Assembly: GCF_900110995.1 (NCBI RefSeq)
Contig: NZ_FOJF01000001.1
Span: 761,199 to 825,198 of the forward strand
Source: Chitinophaga sp. YR573
GTDB lineage: Bacteria; Bacteroidota; Bacteroidia; Chitinophagales; Chitinophagaceae
DNA length: 64,000 nt
Reading direction: 5' to 3'
The notes beneath the pieces were generated by a model that ran no database searches, was not told the DNA's origin, and saw nothing but the letters and a program-made list of their open reading frames with translations. Positions 54,101 to 62,252 of the stretch are shown in pieces. The position numbers and the translations under genes are program-made. The first letter of the stretch is position 1. Every line of letters starts with the position of its first letter.

Positions 54101-54885
54101 AGAGAAGGTAGTGTTAACCCTACAGAGGTGAGACCATCATCTGCAGCAGGCGCCCATGTAGTGCCATTCCATTTTAATGCTTGTCCGGTAGTTGCACCTG
54201 CCTGTGCCATTTTGGCCCCGGTTACCGCACCTGCCGCTATGACAGGGCTGGGATATGTTCCTGTAAGATCACCACTGGCAGCACCTGTTGGAGGTAAGCC
54301 GGTCAGCTGTTTCTTCCACACTTTACCATTGTCAATCAGCAACACACTATCTTTTGTATTATCTATTGCAAGACCAGTCAGGTAGAAGTCCTGATTAGCT
54401 GTTACAATTCCATTGAATGTTTTTGCACCGGCAAAACTCTGCGAGCCCATACCCATAAAACCGCTGTAAGTATTAGTGGCATCCGGCAGATTTATAAAGT
54501 GATTACCTGCTGTAGTAGTAATGGATACTGGTGCAGCATTACTGGTAGTGGTAATCGTTTGTACAGGAACAGTAGATCCGTTCATGGACGTAATCGCCTG
54601 CCCTTCCGGAATCAGTTTTTGCCAGGCACCGTTTGCACGGATACATAAACTGTTGTTCAGGGTAAGGAAAATGATCATCCCATCAGGTGATGCTTTGATA
54701 GTCGCCAGCGTCGTATCTGAAATACGTGGCAATAACAAACCCTGAGATTTACTTTCCAGTTCAAGCAAAGCAGATTTTTGAATAGTACTGGGATTATCTC
54801 CCAGCTTTAACTGTTGTGCATGCAATACTGTAGATGACGAGAATAAAAACAATGCAATTAATCGAACGTAACATTTTGTCTTCAT
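51115..54885 (-). CDS. Secreted tail-fibre-like surface protein with tandem 211-residue repeats
   Basis: A 1256-residue exported protein of four parts: a signal peptide and shared N-terminal block (1-75; LKLGDNPSTIQKSALLELES, QGLLLPRISD); an entry region with GDLTGTYPSPVIAAGAV and WNGTTWAPAADD; repeats at about 252-1010 (three full units of 211 residues and one shortened, each with GLTLPSLFTVTGSPLTANG, IAQGGTALNAVGAAGTVL, AGDVTGASSSNTIAAKAV and LGRYTAGSGNVQEVSLDN); and an end region with a GIGTSTPVAKLSIVGG segment and the C-terminal module TVTDDDYTVVKT ... SDGSVWYIIGG. The text resembles phage tail-fibre and Bacteroidota beta-strand-repeat proteins. No T9SS sorting tail is seen. Confidence 0.78.
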   Translation of the reverse strand: MKTKCYVRLIALFLFSSSTVLHAQQLKLGDNPSTIQKSALLELESKSQGLLLPRISDTTLATIKASPDGMIIFLTLNNSLCIRANGAWQKLIPEGQAITSMNGSTVPVQTITTTSNAAPVSITTTAGNHFINLPDATNTYSGFMGMGSQSFAGAKTFNGIVTANQDFYLTGLAIDNTKDSVLLIDNGKVWKKQLTGLPPTGAASGDLTGTYPSPVIAAGAVTGAKMAQAGATTGQALKWNGTTWAPAADDGLTSVGLTLPSLFTVTGSPLTANGTIAATLTSQTANTVFAAPNGAAGTPSFRALVAADLPSLPFTKITGIVPIAQGGTALNAVGAAGTVLTSNGTSLTYAAPSVTLAGDVTGASSSNTIAAKAVTYAKIQDVTTQTILGRYTAGSGNVQEVSLDNSLKLTTAGILYADSSLAIWNASKLLGRSLSPTAPTSGQILKWNGATWAPAADDNTGSLSSIGLTLPSIFTVTNSPLTANGTIAATLQSQTANTVFAAPNGAAGTPAFRALAAADIPALPFSNITGTVPTTQGGTGLTTVGAAGTVLTSDGTNLSYVAPSVILAGDVTGASGANTIAAKAVTYAKIQDVTTQKILGRYTASTGSVQEVSLDNSLKLTTAGILYADSSLAIWNASKLLGRSLSPTAPTSGQILKWNGSTWAPAADDNSGTLTSVGLTMPSIFTVTNSPLTANGTIATTLASQTANTVFAAPNGAAGTPSFRALAAADIPSLPFTNITGIVPIAQGGTALSAVGASGTVLTSNGTSLTYAAPSVTLAGDVTGASSSNTIAAKAVTYAKIQDVTTQKLLGRYTASTGSVQEVSLDNSIKLTTAGILYADSSLAIWNASKLLGRSLSPTAPTSGQGLKWNGSTWAPAVDDGLTSVGLTMPSIFTVTGSPLTANGTIATTLASQTANTLFAAPNGAAGTPTFRAMVTADIPDQGVTYAKIQNVTTQKLLGRYTASSGVAQEVTLDNSIKLTTAGTLYADSSLAIWNASALQGRRVSSVAPTDNYILRWDATSSTWGPEAETSASNWLFTGNSNTTAASFLGTTVDQPMVLKYNNNELFRGTKGTGLYAAKTVSLFNGATAFNGHPVVIKANGVDVLAFQDSTGTMKWHWNLLGTGLNFVESNVADYRLFLQNGGYVGIGTSTPVAKLSIVGGISMAITTITASYTVTDDDYTVVKTNSGAATITLPAATTRAGRIFVIKRVSATGAVTINGGGTNIDGAATFTTATTAGKAYTIQSDGSVWYIIGGI
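51857..54132 (-). repeat. Tandem ~630-bp repeats inside the 1256-residue protein gene
   Basis: Three full units of about 633 bp (54132-53500, 53499-52867, about 52866-52240) and a shortened fourth (about 52239-51857) that lacks the QGGT to DVTG part. Units are nearly identical by eye. They are likely to recombine and to confuse short-read assembly. Confidence 0.8.
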
Positions 54886-54923
54886 AAATATAACTTGGTT
54901 AGCTAGGACGGCATAAATACAAA

Positions 54924-54965
54924 CTGAAGAAGAGTACAGGTGGCAAGGCCTATGCTCTTCTTCAG
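54924..54965. terminator. Hairpin after the sorting-tail protein gene
   Basis: CTGAAGAAGAG (54924-54934) pairs with CTCTTCTTCAG (54955-54965), with a 20-base loop, followed on the minus strand by TTTGTATTT. It separates the 55014 gene from the 1256-residue protein gene. Confidence 0.6.
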
Positions 54966-55013
54966 CTTATTAAATGTCCCTTTCTAATTTTTTAAAAATT
55001 GTCATCATAGATA

Positions 55014-56579
55014 TCAATGGTCTATTACAATTACTTTACATACATATGCCTGTTTCTTGGAATCCTTATACGTTAATACCAGGAAGTAAGTGCCTGCCGG
55101 CATATCTGTTATCTGTACTTGTCCGCTCTTCACAACTACCTGTGAACGCACTACCTGTCCCCATGTATCGATCATCTGTAATACCAATGGTACCTTGATA
55201 CCCTTAATATCTACCTTAAACTGACCAAAGTTCGGGTTCGGATAAACAACTACTTTTATCAGTGGTGGTACTTCTCTTACATCTGTGTACAGGTATTTGC
55301 CTGATATAGAAACTACCTTAATGCGATAGTAAGTCCATCCATCATAGCTGTTAGGATCTTCATAGAAATAATCCAGACGGGTAGTACTGTTTCCTCCCGG
55401 CGCTTTTGTTGGTACGGTAGCAATTTTCGTGAATGACGTTTCATTATCATACATCCGCTCTATCTCAAATACTGCATTGTTGGTTTCGCGGGATGTAGTC
55501 CATACCAGGTCTGCCAGTGACTCACTTACGCGATAAGCATTAAAGTGTATGATATCAGCAGGCAGATAATAAGCGATGGAAGCAAACTTGGTCAGATATG
55601 CATTCATACCCAGGTCGGCAAAGGTACGGGCGTGCATAGTAGCACCGGCGAGTGTCCCCTGGGAAACAAGTGTACCTGGCCCCATATTATCATTCACACC
55701 TGTACGTCTTTCCCAGTTACTACTTATAAACTGACTGATATAACTGCTGTCCCTGTTGGTCACATAATCCACTCCTTCCTCTGTATCCATATGCTGCAGG
55801 GTCACTGTAACAGCACCCTGACCAGGGTTTTCCTGCCCTACATTCCATGTTTTATATACTACGCTGTCATTAATGGTATAACCGGATACCGCGTACTGAT
55901 AAACACTGTCAAATACTCTTGCTTTAAAATCATCTGCGGTACCACCATATACAACACCTGCGGGAGCATAGTTGGTAGCAGTAGTCCCTACAGGAAATAC
56001 GACAGGTCCTGCTGAAGTTGTTAATTTCGAGCGGTATAAAAATCCTCCTGAAGTACCGGTACCAGTAACTACAAAACGGGTCTGGTTATAACCGGTAATG
56101 TTACCCGGGTTATTTTGCCCTACTACCAGGTTCCATCCGTTCAGGAAAATATTACCATTGGTGAATTTGAGGGTGTCCCTTACTTTCAGGTCATTGAGAT
56201 CTGCCAGCAGTATACCATTCGGGTTGCTTACTTCCAGGTTGGGAAAACTGGCGCCTGATTTGGATGCCACGTTATAACCACCGGCAACGGTTTGCTGACC
56301 GGTAATACCGGCAAAGCGGAAGGTACCACCGATACCGTCCACACCTGTAGCACTTTCATCTTTCAGTAAAGCAGTGAATCCATTGGTCCACTGTTTACCC
56401 ATAAAATATAGAATGGAAGCAGGATTTGAGCCTAATAGTCCGTCGTTGGAAACGTCACCAAAAAATGCTACATTACCATAACTCCATACGTTCCCGCCAG
56501 CAGGAATATAAGCCGCCTGCTGAGCGAAAGTATTCGTGAAAAAAATAAGGAAACATAATAAGAGTATATTTCTTTTCAT
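55014..56579 (-). CDS. Secreted protein with type IX secretion type A sorting tail
   Basis: A 521-residue exported protein. I start at 56579 (MKRNILLLCFLIFFTNTFAQ), 11 codons inside the longest frame, because this gives a standard signal peptide. The body (about 25-350) is beta-rich with no named domain that I recognise. A segment at about 360-440 (HFNAYRVSESLADLVWTTSRE, then FEIERMYDNETSFTKIATV) looks like a fibronectin-like domain. The end has the T9SS type A signal: VVYPNPNFGQFKVDI, then DTWGQVV, ITDMPAGTYFLVL and VCKVIVID. It is the only cluster member with such a tail and may anchor or cap the others at the surface (inference). Confidence 0.85.
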   Translation of the reverse strand: MKRNILLLCFLIFFTNTFAQQAAYIPAGGNVWSYGNVAFFGDVSNDGLLGSNPASILYFMGKQWTNGFTALLKDESATGVDGIGGTFRFAGITGQQTVAGGYNVASKSGASFPNLEVSNPNGILLADLNDLKVRDTLKFTNGNIFLNGWNLVVGQNNPGNITGYNQTRFVVTGTGTSGGFLYRSKLTTSAGPVVFPVGTTATNYAPAGVVYGGTADDFKARVFDSVYQYAVSGYTINDSVVYKTWNVGQENPGQGAVTVTLQHMDTEEGVDYVTNRDSSYISQFISSNWERRTGVNDNMGPGTLVSQGTLAGATMHARTFADLGMNAYLTKFASIAYYLPADIIHFNAYRVSESLADLVWTTSRETNNAVFEIERMYDNETSFTKIATVPTKAPGGNSTTRLDYFYEDPNSYDGWTYYRIKVVSISGKYLYTDVREVPPLIKVVVYPNPNFGQFKVDIKGIKVPLVLQMIDTWGQVVRSQVVVKSGQVQITDMPAGTYFLVLTYKDSKKQAYVCKVIVIDH

Positions 56580-56629
56580 GTAATTATTATGTTTTAACCA
56601 TATTAAAGTCATTGTTTGTTATGCTAACA

Positions 56630-59569
56630 TTATTGATTTATTGCCGTTACGATCCACTTGGTGTCTGTCGAAGAATAAATCAATGAGATAGTACCAGCTC
56701 CATTCGTATTCACATTTCCTCCATTCATTGTAAGGATCTGGTTAGCACTACTGCTACCTGCATTCAGGTTCCCCAGTGTCATGTTATTATTCACAGTGTT
56801 ATACAGGGTGATCATCTGACCATCTAATCCTGCTGTAATACCTGTAATAGTGAATGAAGAAGTAGGGCCAGTGATCCTTATAAAAGAAGCATTGGCCGGT
56901 AGCGCCAGATTATTAACGGTAGTAGTAGCAGCGGCAAAAGCCAGTGGTGATGTTGCAACTGTTAATGTTGTAAATGCACCTGACGCCTTTGTAGTAGCTC
57001 CTACTGTTACACCATCCAGTGCCGTAGTCTGTTTCACATCACCTGTTGCATTTATTACCAATGGATTACCTGTACCACTGCCTGACAGGTTAGTGATACG
57101 TATTGCATCATTGTTGGCATTTACGTGTAACCTTTTTACAGGCGTAGCGCCTGCCAGTCCTATACCAAAGCTGCCATCGGTAGCAACTCTTGCAACTTCT
57201 GTATTGTTAGTTCTGATGACAAACGGCTGTGCGTCTGTTGTTCCTATAAAGTTGGTTGCCGGAGCAGTACCTGCATTACCTGTCAACGACCATCCACTGC
57301 CTGTTGCTGCTGCAGGTGCCCATGAAGAGCCATTATAGGTCAGTACCTGTCCGCTTGTTGGTGCGGTGGATGATACAGTAACCCCTTGTAATTGATTCGC
57401 ATTCCAGATAGCGCTTGAAGCATTCGCATCCAGTACATTGCTGCTTAAGGTTAAGGTAGTACCTAAACCAATAGTTGCAACATCCCCGCTACTGTTATTT
57501 CTTCCTACTAACCTGTCTGAAGTACCTACGCTACCTGAAAAATTAAAAGTACCGTTTACCATCAGATTTCTTGTAGGTGCAGTACCATTCATATTAATAC
57601 CGGCATTACCATTCTGTAACCTCATGATTTCAGTGAATACAGGGCCGATATAATTATAACTTTTGAATACGATAGGCTCATCTCCATCATCTCCGATAAT
57701 AAATTCAAAGCCTCCGCCATTGTTTGTACCGGTAGCACCAAACTCAAAATAGTCTGTACCGGCAGAAGGTCCTTTCATTCTGAAATTACCATCTGAGGTA
57801 GTCCACATTTTAGGTTTATAGAAATTCACTGTTGCCGGTACTTCGAATTGCATGGCAGAACGTATATATGTTACTTTCTCGTCCGGATCGGTATAATCAG
57901 TATAACCCTGTACAAGACCTAACGTTTGTCTGCGTGCGAATTCCAGGTAAGATAAGTTATTGGATTTGATGACCATTGCCTTGTCATCTGTGTTTCCAAG
58001 AAATGCAGTACCTGCATTACCTGTATTACCAGTGAGCAACCAGTTATTGGCAGCAGGATTACTAGTCACGATCACATCTCCGCTGGCATTCAAAGCCAAT
58101 ACATTCGTAAGCGGTGATTGCAACGTTGCTGCCCCCATTCCCGTAAGACGTAACCCGGATAAACCGGAAGCGGCAACTGTACCACCTACTTCCAACGTTC
58201 TGTTTGGAGTGTTGGTACCAAGCCCTAAACGGTTATTGGTATTATCCCAGAAGAAATTGGCATTATTCTGAGATACTAACCCACTGGCCCCTGTGAATAA
58301 AACAGAACCCGTAGTCAGTGATGGCAGACTTAACGTACCATTTAAAGTTGTATTACCAGTTACCCCAAGTGTTGAGCCCAGTGTAGTAGCACCTGCAGTA
58401 TTAAATGTACCGCCTACACCACCATTGCCACTAATATTAAAATTCGCCGTTTGTGTACCTGAACTGATATTCTGAATATAATTCGTTGAGCCGGAAGGGA
58501 TGTCCGCAGCAGCAAGGGTAGTTCCTGATGTTACACGACCTTTGGCATCTGTTGTTACTTTAGTATAAGTACCTGCTGTACCTGCATTTGCCAGTGTTGT
58601 GGCTATGCTCGTAGTACCGCTACCTGTCACATCACCGGTTAATGTGATAGTCTGGTTGGCAGTAAGGTAAGAAGGTGTAAAGAATTCATATGCAGTAGCA
58701 CCCGGATTTACGCGTACTAACTGTCCCGCAGTACCGATTGTTCCTATTCCTGTACCACCTCTTGCGATTGGTAAAATACCTGAAGTGATTTTGGAAACAT
58801 CCAGAGTAGGAATATCCAAAGGATCTAATGCTCTGAAAGCAGGTATTCCGTTTGCAGCAACAGGTGCAGCAAATACAGTATTTAAGGTTTGCGAAGCTAA
58901 TGCACCTGTTAAAGTGCCGGATGATGTAACCGGACTGTTACTCACAGTAAAAATAGATGGCAATGCCAATCCTACAGAAGTAACGGAACCGGCTGTACTA
59001 CTCCTGGGTAACCATGTGCTGGTAGCATTATCCCAGGCAAGCACATCGTTATTAGCAGGAGCATTGGTGGATATATTACGTCCCTGGAGCTGCGAAGCGT
59101 TCCAGAGAGCAGAAGTATTTAAAGCTGAAATAACGCCTGCACCAGATAAGTTAATACCGGTACCTGCGCTGAATGCTGATCTGGCCCTCGTATCTGTATA
59201 ATAGAGGTTCACAGATTCAGAAATATCGTTGGTGGTTAAGCTAACAACAGGACCTGTTTGTCCGTTTACGGATGTAATGCTATTGGTTTCGTCTATCAGT
59301 TTTCTCCAGATACCATTCTTCCTTATATACAATAATTTATCAGTTACAGAATAGATAAGCATGCCATCAGGGGCTGTGCTTAAAGGCGCTACAGAATAAT
59401 TGCTGATACGGGGTAATAATAATCCCTGCTTATCACTGTTCAGATCTAATAAAGCAGATTTCACAACTACATTAGGAGTTGTGCCCAGCGTTAATTGCTG
59501 AGCCAGTACAAATCGGGTTAACAATAAAAACAGGCACAAGAGTGCTATACTGTATTTCATTGTTCTCAT
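56630..59569 (-). CDS. Secreted tail-fibre-like surface protein
   Basis: A 979-residue exported protein. Met 1 or Met 4 (59560) may start it; both give a signal peptide ending LAQQ. The shared N-terminal block follows (LTLGTTPNVVVKSALLDLNS, QGLLLPRIS, APDGMLIYS). The body has tail-fibre phrases: GTGINLSGAGVISALN, GGTGIGTIGTAGQLVRV, LTGDVTGSGTTSIATTL and GVGGTFNTAGATTLGSTLGV. The C-terminal module is divergent (SFTITGITAGLDGQMITLYN, STDTKWIVTAINQ), so this member differs from its neighbours at the end. It lies 50 bases upstream of the sorting-tail gene with no hairpin between them, so cotranscription is likely. Confidence 0.75.
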   Translation of the reverse strand: MRTMKYSIALLCLFLLLTRFVLAQQLTLGTTPNVVVKSALLDLNSDKQGLLLPRISNYSVAPLSTAPDGMLIYSVTDKLLYIRKNGIWRKLIDETNSITSVNGQTGPVVSLTTNDISESVNLYYTDTRARSAFSAGTGINLSGAGVISALNTSALWNASQLQGRNISTNAPANNDVLAWDNATSTWLPRSSTAGSVTSVGLALPSIFTVSNSPVTSSGTLTGALASQTLNTVFAAPVAANGIPAFRALDPLDIPTLDVSKITSGILPIARGGTGIGTIGTAGQLVRVNPGATAYEFFTPSYLTANQTITLTGDVTGSGTTSIATTLANAGTAGTYTKVTTDAKGRVTSGTTLAAADIPSGSTNYIQNISSGTQTANFNISGNGGVGGTFNTAGATTLGSTLGVTGNTTLNGTLSLPSLTTGSVLFTGASGLVSQNNANFFWDNTNNRLGLGTNTPNRTLEVGGTVAASGLSGLRLTGMGAATLQSPLTNVLALNASGDVIVTSNPAANNWLLTGNTGNAGTAFLGNTDDKAMVIKSNNLSYLEFARRQTLGLVQGYTDYTDPDEKVTYIRSAMQFEVPATVNFYKPKMWTTSDGNFRMKGPSAGTDYFEFGATGTNNGGGFEFIIGDDGDEPIVFKSYNYIGPVFTEIMRLQNGNAGINMNGTAPTRNLMVNGTFNFSGSVGTSDRLVGRNNSSGDVATIGLGTTLTLSSNVLDANASSAIWNANQLQGVTVSSTAPTSGQVLTYNGSSWAPAAATGSGWSLTGNAGTAPATNFIGTTDAQPFVIRTNNTEVARVATDGSFGIGLAGATPVKRLHVNANNDAIRITNLSGSGTGNPLVINATGDVKQTTALDGVTVGATTKASGAFTTLTVATSPLAFAAATTTVNNLALPANASFIRITGPTSSFTITGITAGLDGQMITLYNTVNNNMTLGNLNAGSSSANQILTMNGGNVNTNGAGTISLIYSSTDTKWIVTAINQ

Positions 59570-59611
59570 AGATAATAATAATTGGGTTCTAGAAACATTT
59601 GCTACAATAAG

Positions 59612-59646
59612 ATTAACAGGAGTGGTATAATACCACTCCTGTTAAT
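59612..59646. terminator. Terminator after the 632-residue surface protein gene
   Basis: A perfect 17-bp stem (ATTAACAGGAGTGGTAT and its complement) with a 1-base centre, just past the 59657 stop on the minus strand. Confidence 0.75.
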
Positions 59647-59656
59647 GAATCAATTA

Positions 59657-61555
59657 TTATTTCTTGACAATATACCAGGCAGTACCATCTGTCTGAACAG
59701 TAATGAATGTCCAGTCATTGTAGATCATGTAAGTAGTGCCACCTTCAATGTTAGCACCACCAGCAGATACAATAGTGATCGGATTATCTATATCTCCGGT
59801 ACCTATTTTCTTAATAGTGTAAATACGGCCTACATTACCTGTACCTGCAGTTGAAGAAGGAGCAGGCAAAGTTACTGTGAATCCACCACCTGTAGCATTC
59901 GCCAGGATAGTATTATCAGCATCTGTGATAGTATATGCAGCAGTTACCGGTTTGATAGACATTGCTACAGAACCTGTTACCTGGAAAGTAGATGAGCTGG
60001 TATCTGTTGCACCTACAGCCACTTTAGAAGCAAAAGCTTTGCTACCTCCAAAAGTCTGTGCAGTTGTAGTTACCAAACCACGCTGAGCTGCGGTATGAGT
60101 AGCATCTAAAGCACTCGCATCAGGAATATTGAAAGTAACTGTCTTGGCAGTACCATCAGCAACGATATTGAAATCGGTACCGGTAGTTCCACCCTGGAAT
60201 TCAACACTTGTACCACTTGTAGAAGCAGTTGCACCACCAGTAGTGATGAACTGTACAGCAGTACTCAGTGCATCCAGATTAAACGCTTTCTTTTCAACAG
60301 TATTAGTTGCTGTATTCTTAACCAGCAGGTCATAAGAAGCAGCGGTAGGAGTAGCAGCAACTGAACCTAAAGTAACAGCACCACCTAAAGTAGAAGCGCC
60401 AACTACATTTAACGTACTGTTAAGGGTAGTAGCACCTGTTACCCCTAATGTACTACCAACAGTAGTAGCACCGGTTAAGGTAGAAGTACCGGCAACACTC
60501 AGGTTATTTGCTAAAGTAGCAGCACCAGTTACACCTAATGTACCACCTACAGTAGTATTACCGGTTACATCCAGTGTACTGTTAAGGGTAGTAGCACCAG
60601 TTACACCCAAAGTACCACCAACAGCAACAGCACCGGTAAAGGTCTTGTCGCCACCGAAGGTTTGTGCAGTGGTGGTAACGATACCAGCCAATGTTGCGCT
60701 GGCAGCTACTAATTCCAGTTTATAACTTGCAGTAGCGGCATTGTATGTGATCTGACCACCTCTGTTTTCCTGACCAGCAGTAATAGTGGTGATGAAATCT
60801 GCGATGGTAAAGTTATTACCGGCAGCCAGTGACTGTAATTTATCCCAGTCAGCTTTTGTTATGAAACCATATGGAGCGGTTGAAGACGCAGCCATAATAG
60901 GTGTGTTAATAGTGATCGCTTTTGTTGTTGCATCTTCCGTTACGTTCATGGTGGCAAAAGCAGAATCAGCTTTTACGGCAACATTACTTAACAGGGAATT
61001 AAAAGCGGTGATAGGTAATGTTCTTTTAGAAACAGTACCGGTAGTAGGATCGATCACCATTACATCAAATAAGGTGGCGCTTGCGGCAACCTGTTTTAAC
61101 TGTACGGTACCATCTGTCTGGATACTGATACCTTCCGTAGCGTTAGAACGGAGAGACAACGGCATTGCGTCGGTAGTTCCAACGTAATTAGCGGCTGTAG
61201 TACCGGTATTACCAAGAAGGCTCCAGCTGGTTACAGCATCAGCAGCGCTGGAAATCTTTACCCAGGCACCTGCTTTACGCATGTATACCCCTTCAGTAGC
61301 TGTGACACCACTGGCGAGATAAACGATCATACCATCTACGATATCGGTTCCGATAGCCGCATTAATGGCTGTAAAATCTGGTAGCCTTGGTAATAACAGA
61401 CCCTGCTTGGTAGTTTCCAGATCCAGGATGGCTGATTTTTTAATTACAGAAGGATTGGTACCTATTTTCATCTGGGCATTAGCCGCAGCTGCAACCAGAG
61501 AAATAGCTCCGGCCATAATGAGTGTGCGCGAGACATTGCGTATAACTGCTTTCAT
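59657..61555 (-). CDS. Secreted tail-fibre-like surface protein with beta-helix-like repeats
   Basis: A 632-residue exported protein, first in the cluster. Signal peptide (TLIMAGAISLVAAAANAQ) and the shared N-terminal block (MKIGTNPSVIKKSAILDLET, QGLLLPRLPD, DGMIVYL) are followed by a long run of short repeats near 300-400 with the phrase TLGVTGATTLNSTL (variants VGGTLGVTG, ANNLSVAGT), which suggests a beta-helix or trimeric fibre. The C-terminal module is AYTITDADNTILANATGGGF, then GNVGRIYTIKKIG and VQTDGTAWYIVKK. No sorting tail is seen. A 697-base gene-free region lies upstream. Confidence 0.75.
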   Translation of the reverse strand: MKAVIRNVSRTLIMAGAISLVAAAANAQMKIGTNPSVIKKSAILDLETTKQGLLLPRLPDFTAINAAIGTDIVDGMIVYLASGVTATEGVYMRKAGAWVKISSAADAVTSWSLLGNTGTTAANYVGTTDAMPLSLRSNATEGISIQTDGTVQLKQVAASATLFDVMVIDPTTGTVSKRTLPITAFNSLLSNVAVKADSAFATMNVTEDATTKAITINTPIMAASSTAPYGFITKADWDKLQSLAAGNNFTIADFITTITAGQENRGGQITYNAATASYKLELVAASATLAGIVTTTAQTFGGDKTFTGAVAVGGTLGVTGATTLNSTLDVTGNTTVGGTLGVTGAATLANNLSVAGTSTLTGATTVGSTLGVTGATTLNSTLNVVGASTLGGAVTLGSVAATPTAASYDLLVKNTATNTVEKKAFNLDALSTAVQFITTGGATASTSGTSVEFQGGTTGTDFNIVADGTAKTVTFNIPDASALDATHTAAQRGLVTTTAQTFGGSKAFASKVAVGATDTSSSTFQVTGSVAMSIKPVTAAYTITDADNTILANATGGGFTVTLPAPSSTAGTGNVGRIYTIKKIGTGDIDNPITIVSAGGANIEGGTTYMIYNDWTFITVQTDGTAWYIVKK

Positions 61556-62204
61556 AGTATAGGGATAGATAGATTTAATTGTTAATTGATTATATAATGT
61601 TTAACCGTTTATTAAAAAGTTATATTAAAAAGCGCCGGTTAAAAAAGTAGTGGATGTATATCGTTCACGTATTGTCATTGTCCACGAATCTGAACTATCT
61701 GATTATAATTGTATTGTACAAATGTATAATATTATTAAACTTCATAAAATGACATCAATGTATCATTTTGGGAATCAATACATTTGTATATATATCTGAT
61801 TATCATTGATTATTAGTTATAATGCAAAAAAAGGGGGATAAGGGGGAGATTAAAACAATGCCTTTTTTCATTGTAAATGATGGAGTTATGTAATATACTC
61901 CCTGAATACATCTAACACGTTAGTGCTATAATATGAATTGTAAATGACTTGTTAACTGGTATTTTAGTACTTACAGATGTTAAAATAATACCATTATTGA
62001 GATTTTAAGTAGAATTGAATAACACGTTTGTAGAAATAGTACTACAAGGGATAATGGGTATTTTGTTTATAAATGAGGGAAAGTCATCTTTCCGGAAAAA
62101 TCTTATAGTTGAATGTGGAGAAGGTAGATCTATAAATATATGTTAAAATTAAAATCTATCTAAAACAACTGTAAATCATAACACCTAAGTGGTAGCAAAA
62201 GGGC
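61556..62204. other. Long AT-rich gene-free region upstream of the surface cluster
   Basis: No gene is supported. ATCTGATTAT occurs twice in direct orientation (61698-61707 and 61794-61803), and between them ACAAATGTAT (61718-61727) faces ATACATTTGT (61778-61787). Further hairpins include GGAGT/ACTCC near 61881-61900 and the palindrome TAGTACTA. I see no consensus promoter. The size suggests complex control of the 61555 gene or a decayed region. Confidence 0.4.
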
Positions 62205-62212
62205 AAAAAAAA

Positions 62213-62232
62213 TCCCGGGACAATGCCCGGGA
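62213..62232. terminator. Terminator after leuB
   Basis: TCCCGGG and CCCGGGA form a 7-bp stem with a 6-base loop. On the minus strand it is followed by a run of T. It lies 21 bases past the leuB stop. Confidence 0.85.
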
Positions 62233-62252
62233 CTCTTTCAAAAACAATCTTA

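Noticed and set aside
51857..54132. CRISPR array or phage remnant because of spaced repeats and tail-fibre-like text
   Set aside because: The repeats are 633-bp coding units, not short direct repeats with spacers. No phage head, tail-tube, integrase or lysis genes are nearby.
52139..54385. Four long plus-strand frames opposite the repeat protein gene
   Set aside because: They repeat with the same period as the minus-strand gene and are its mirror; the minus strand has the signal peptide and domains.
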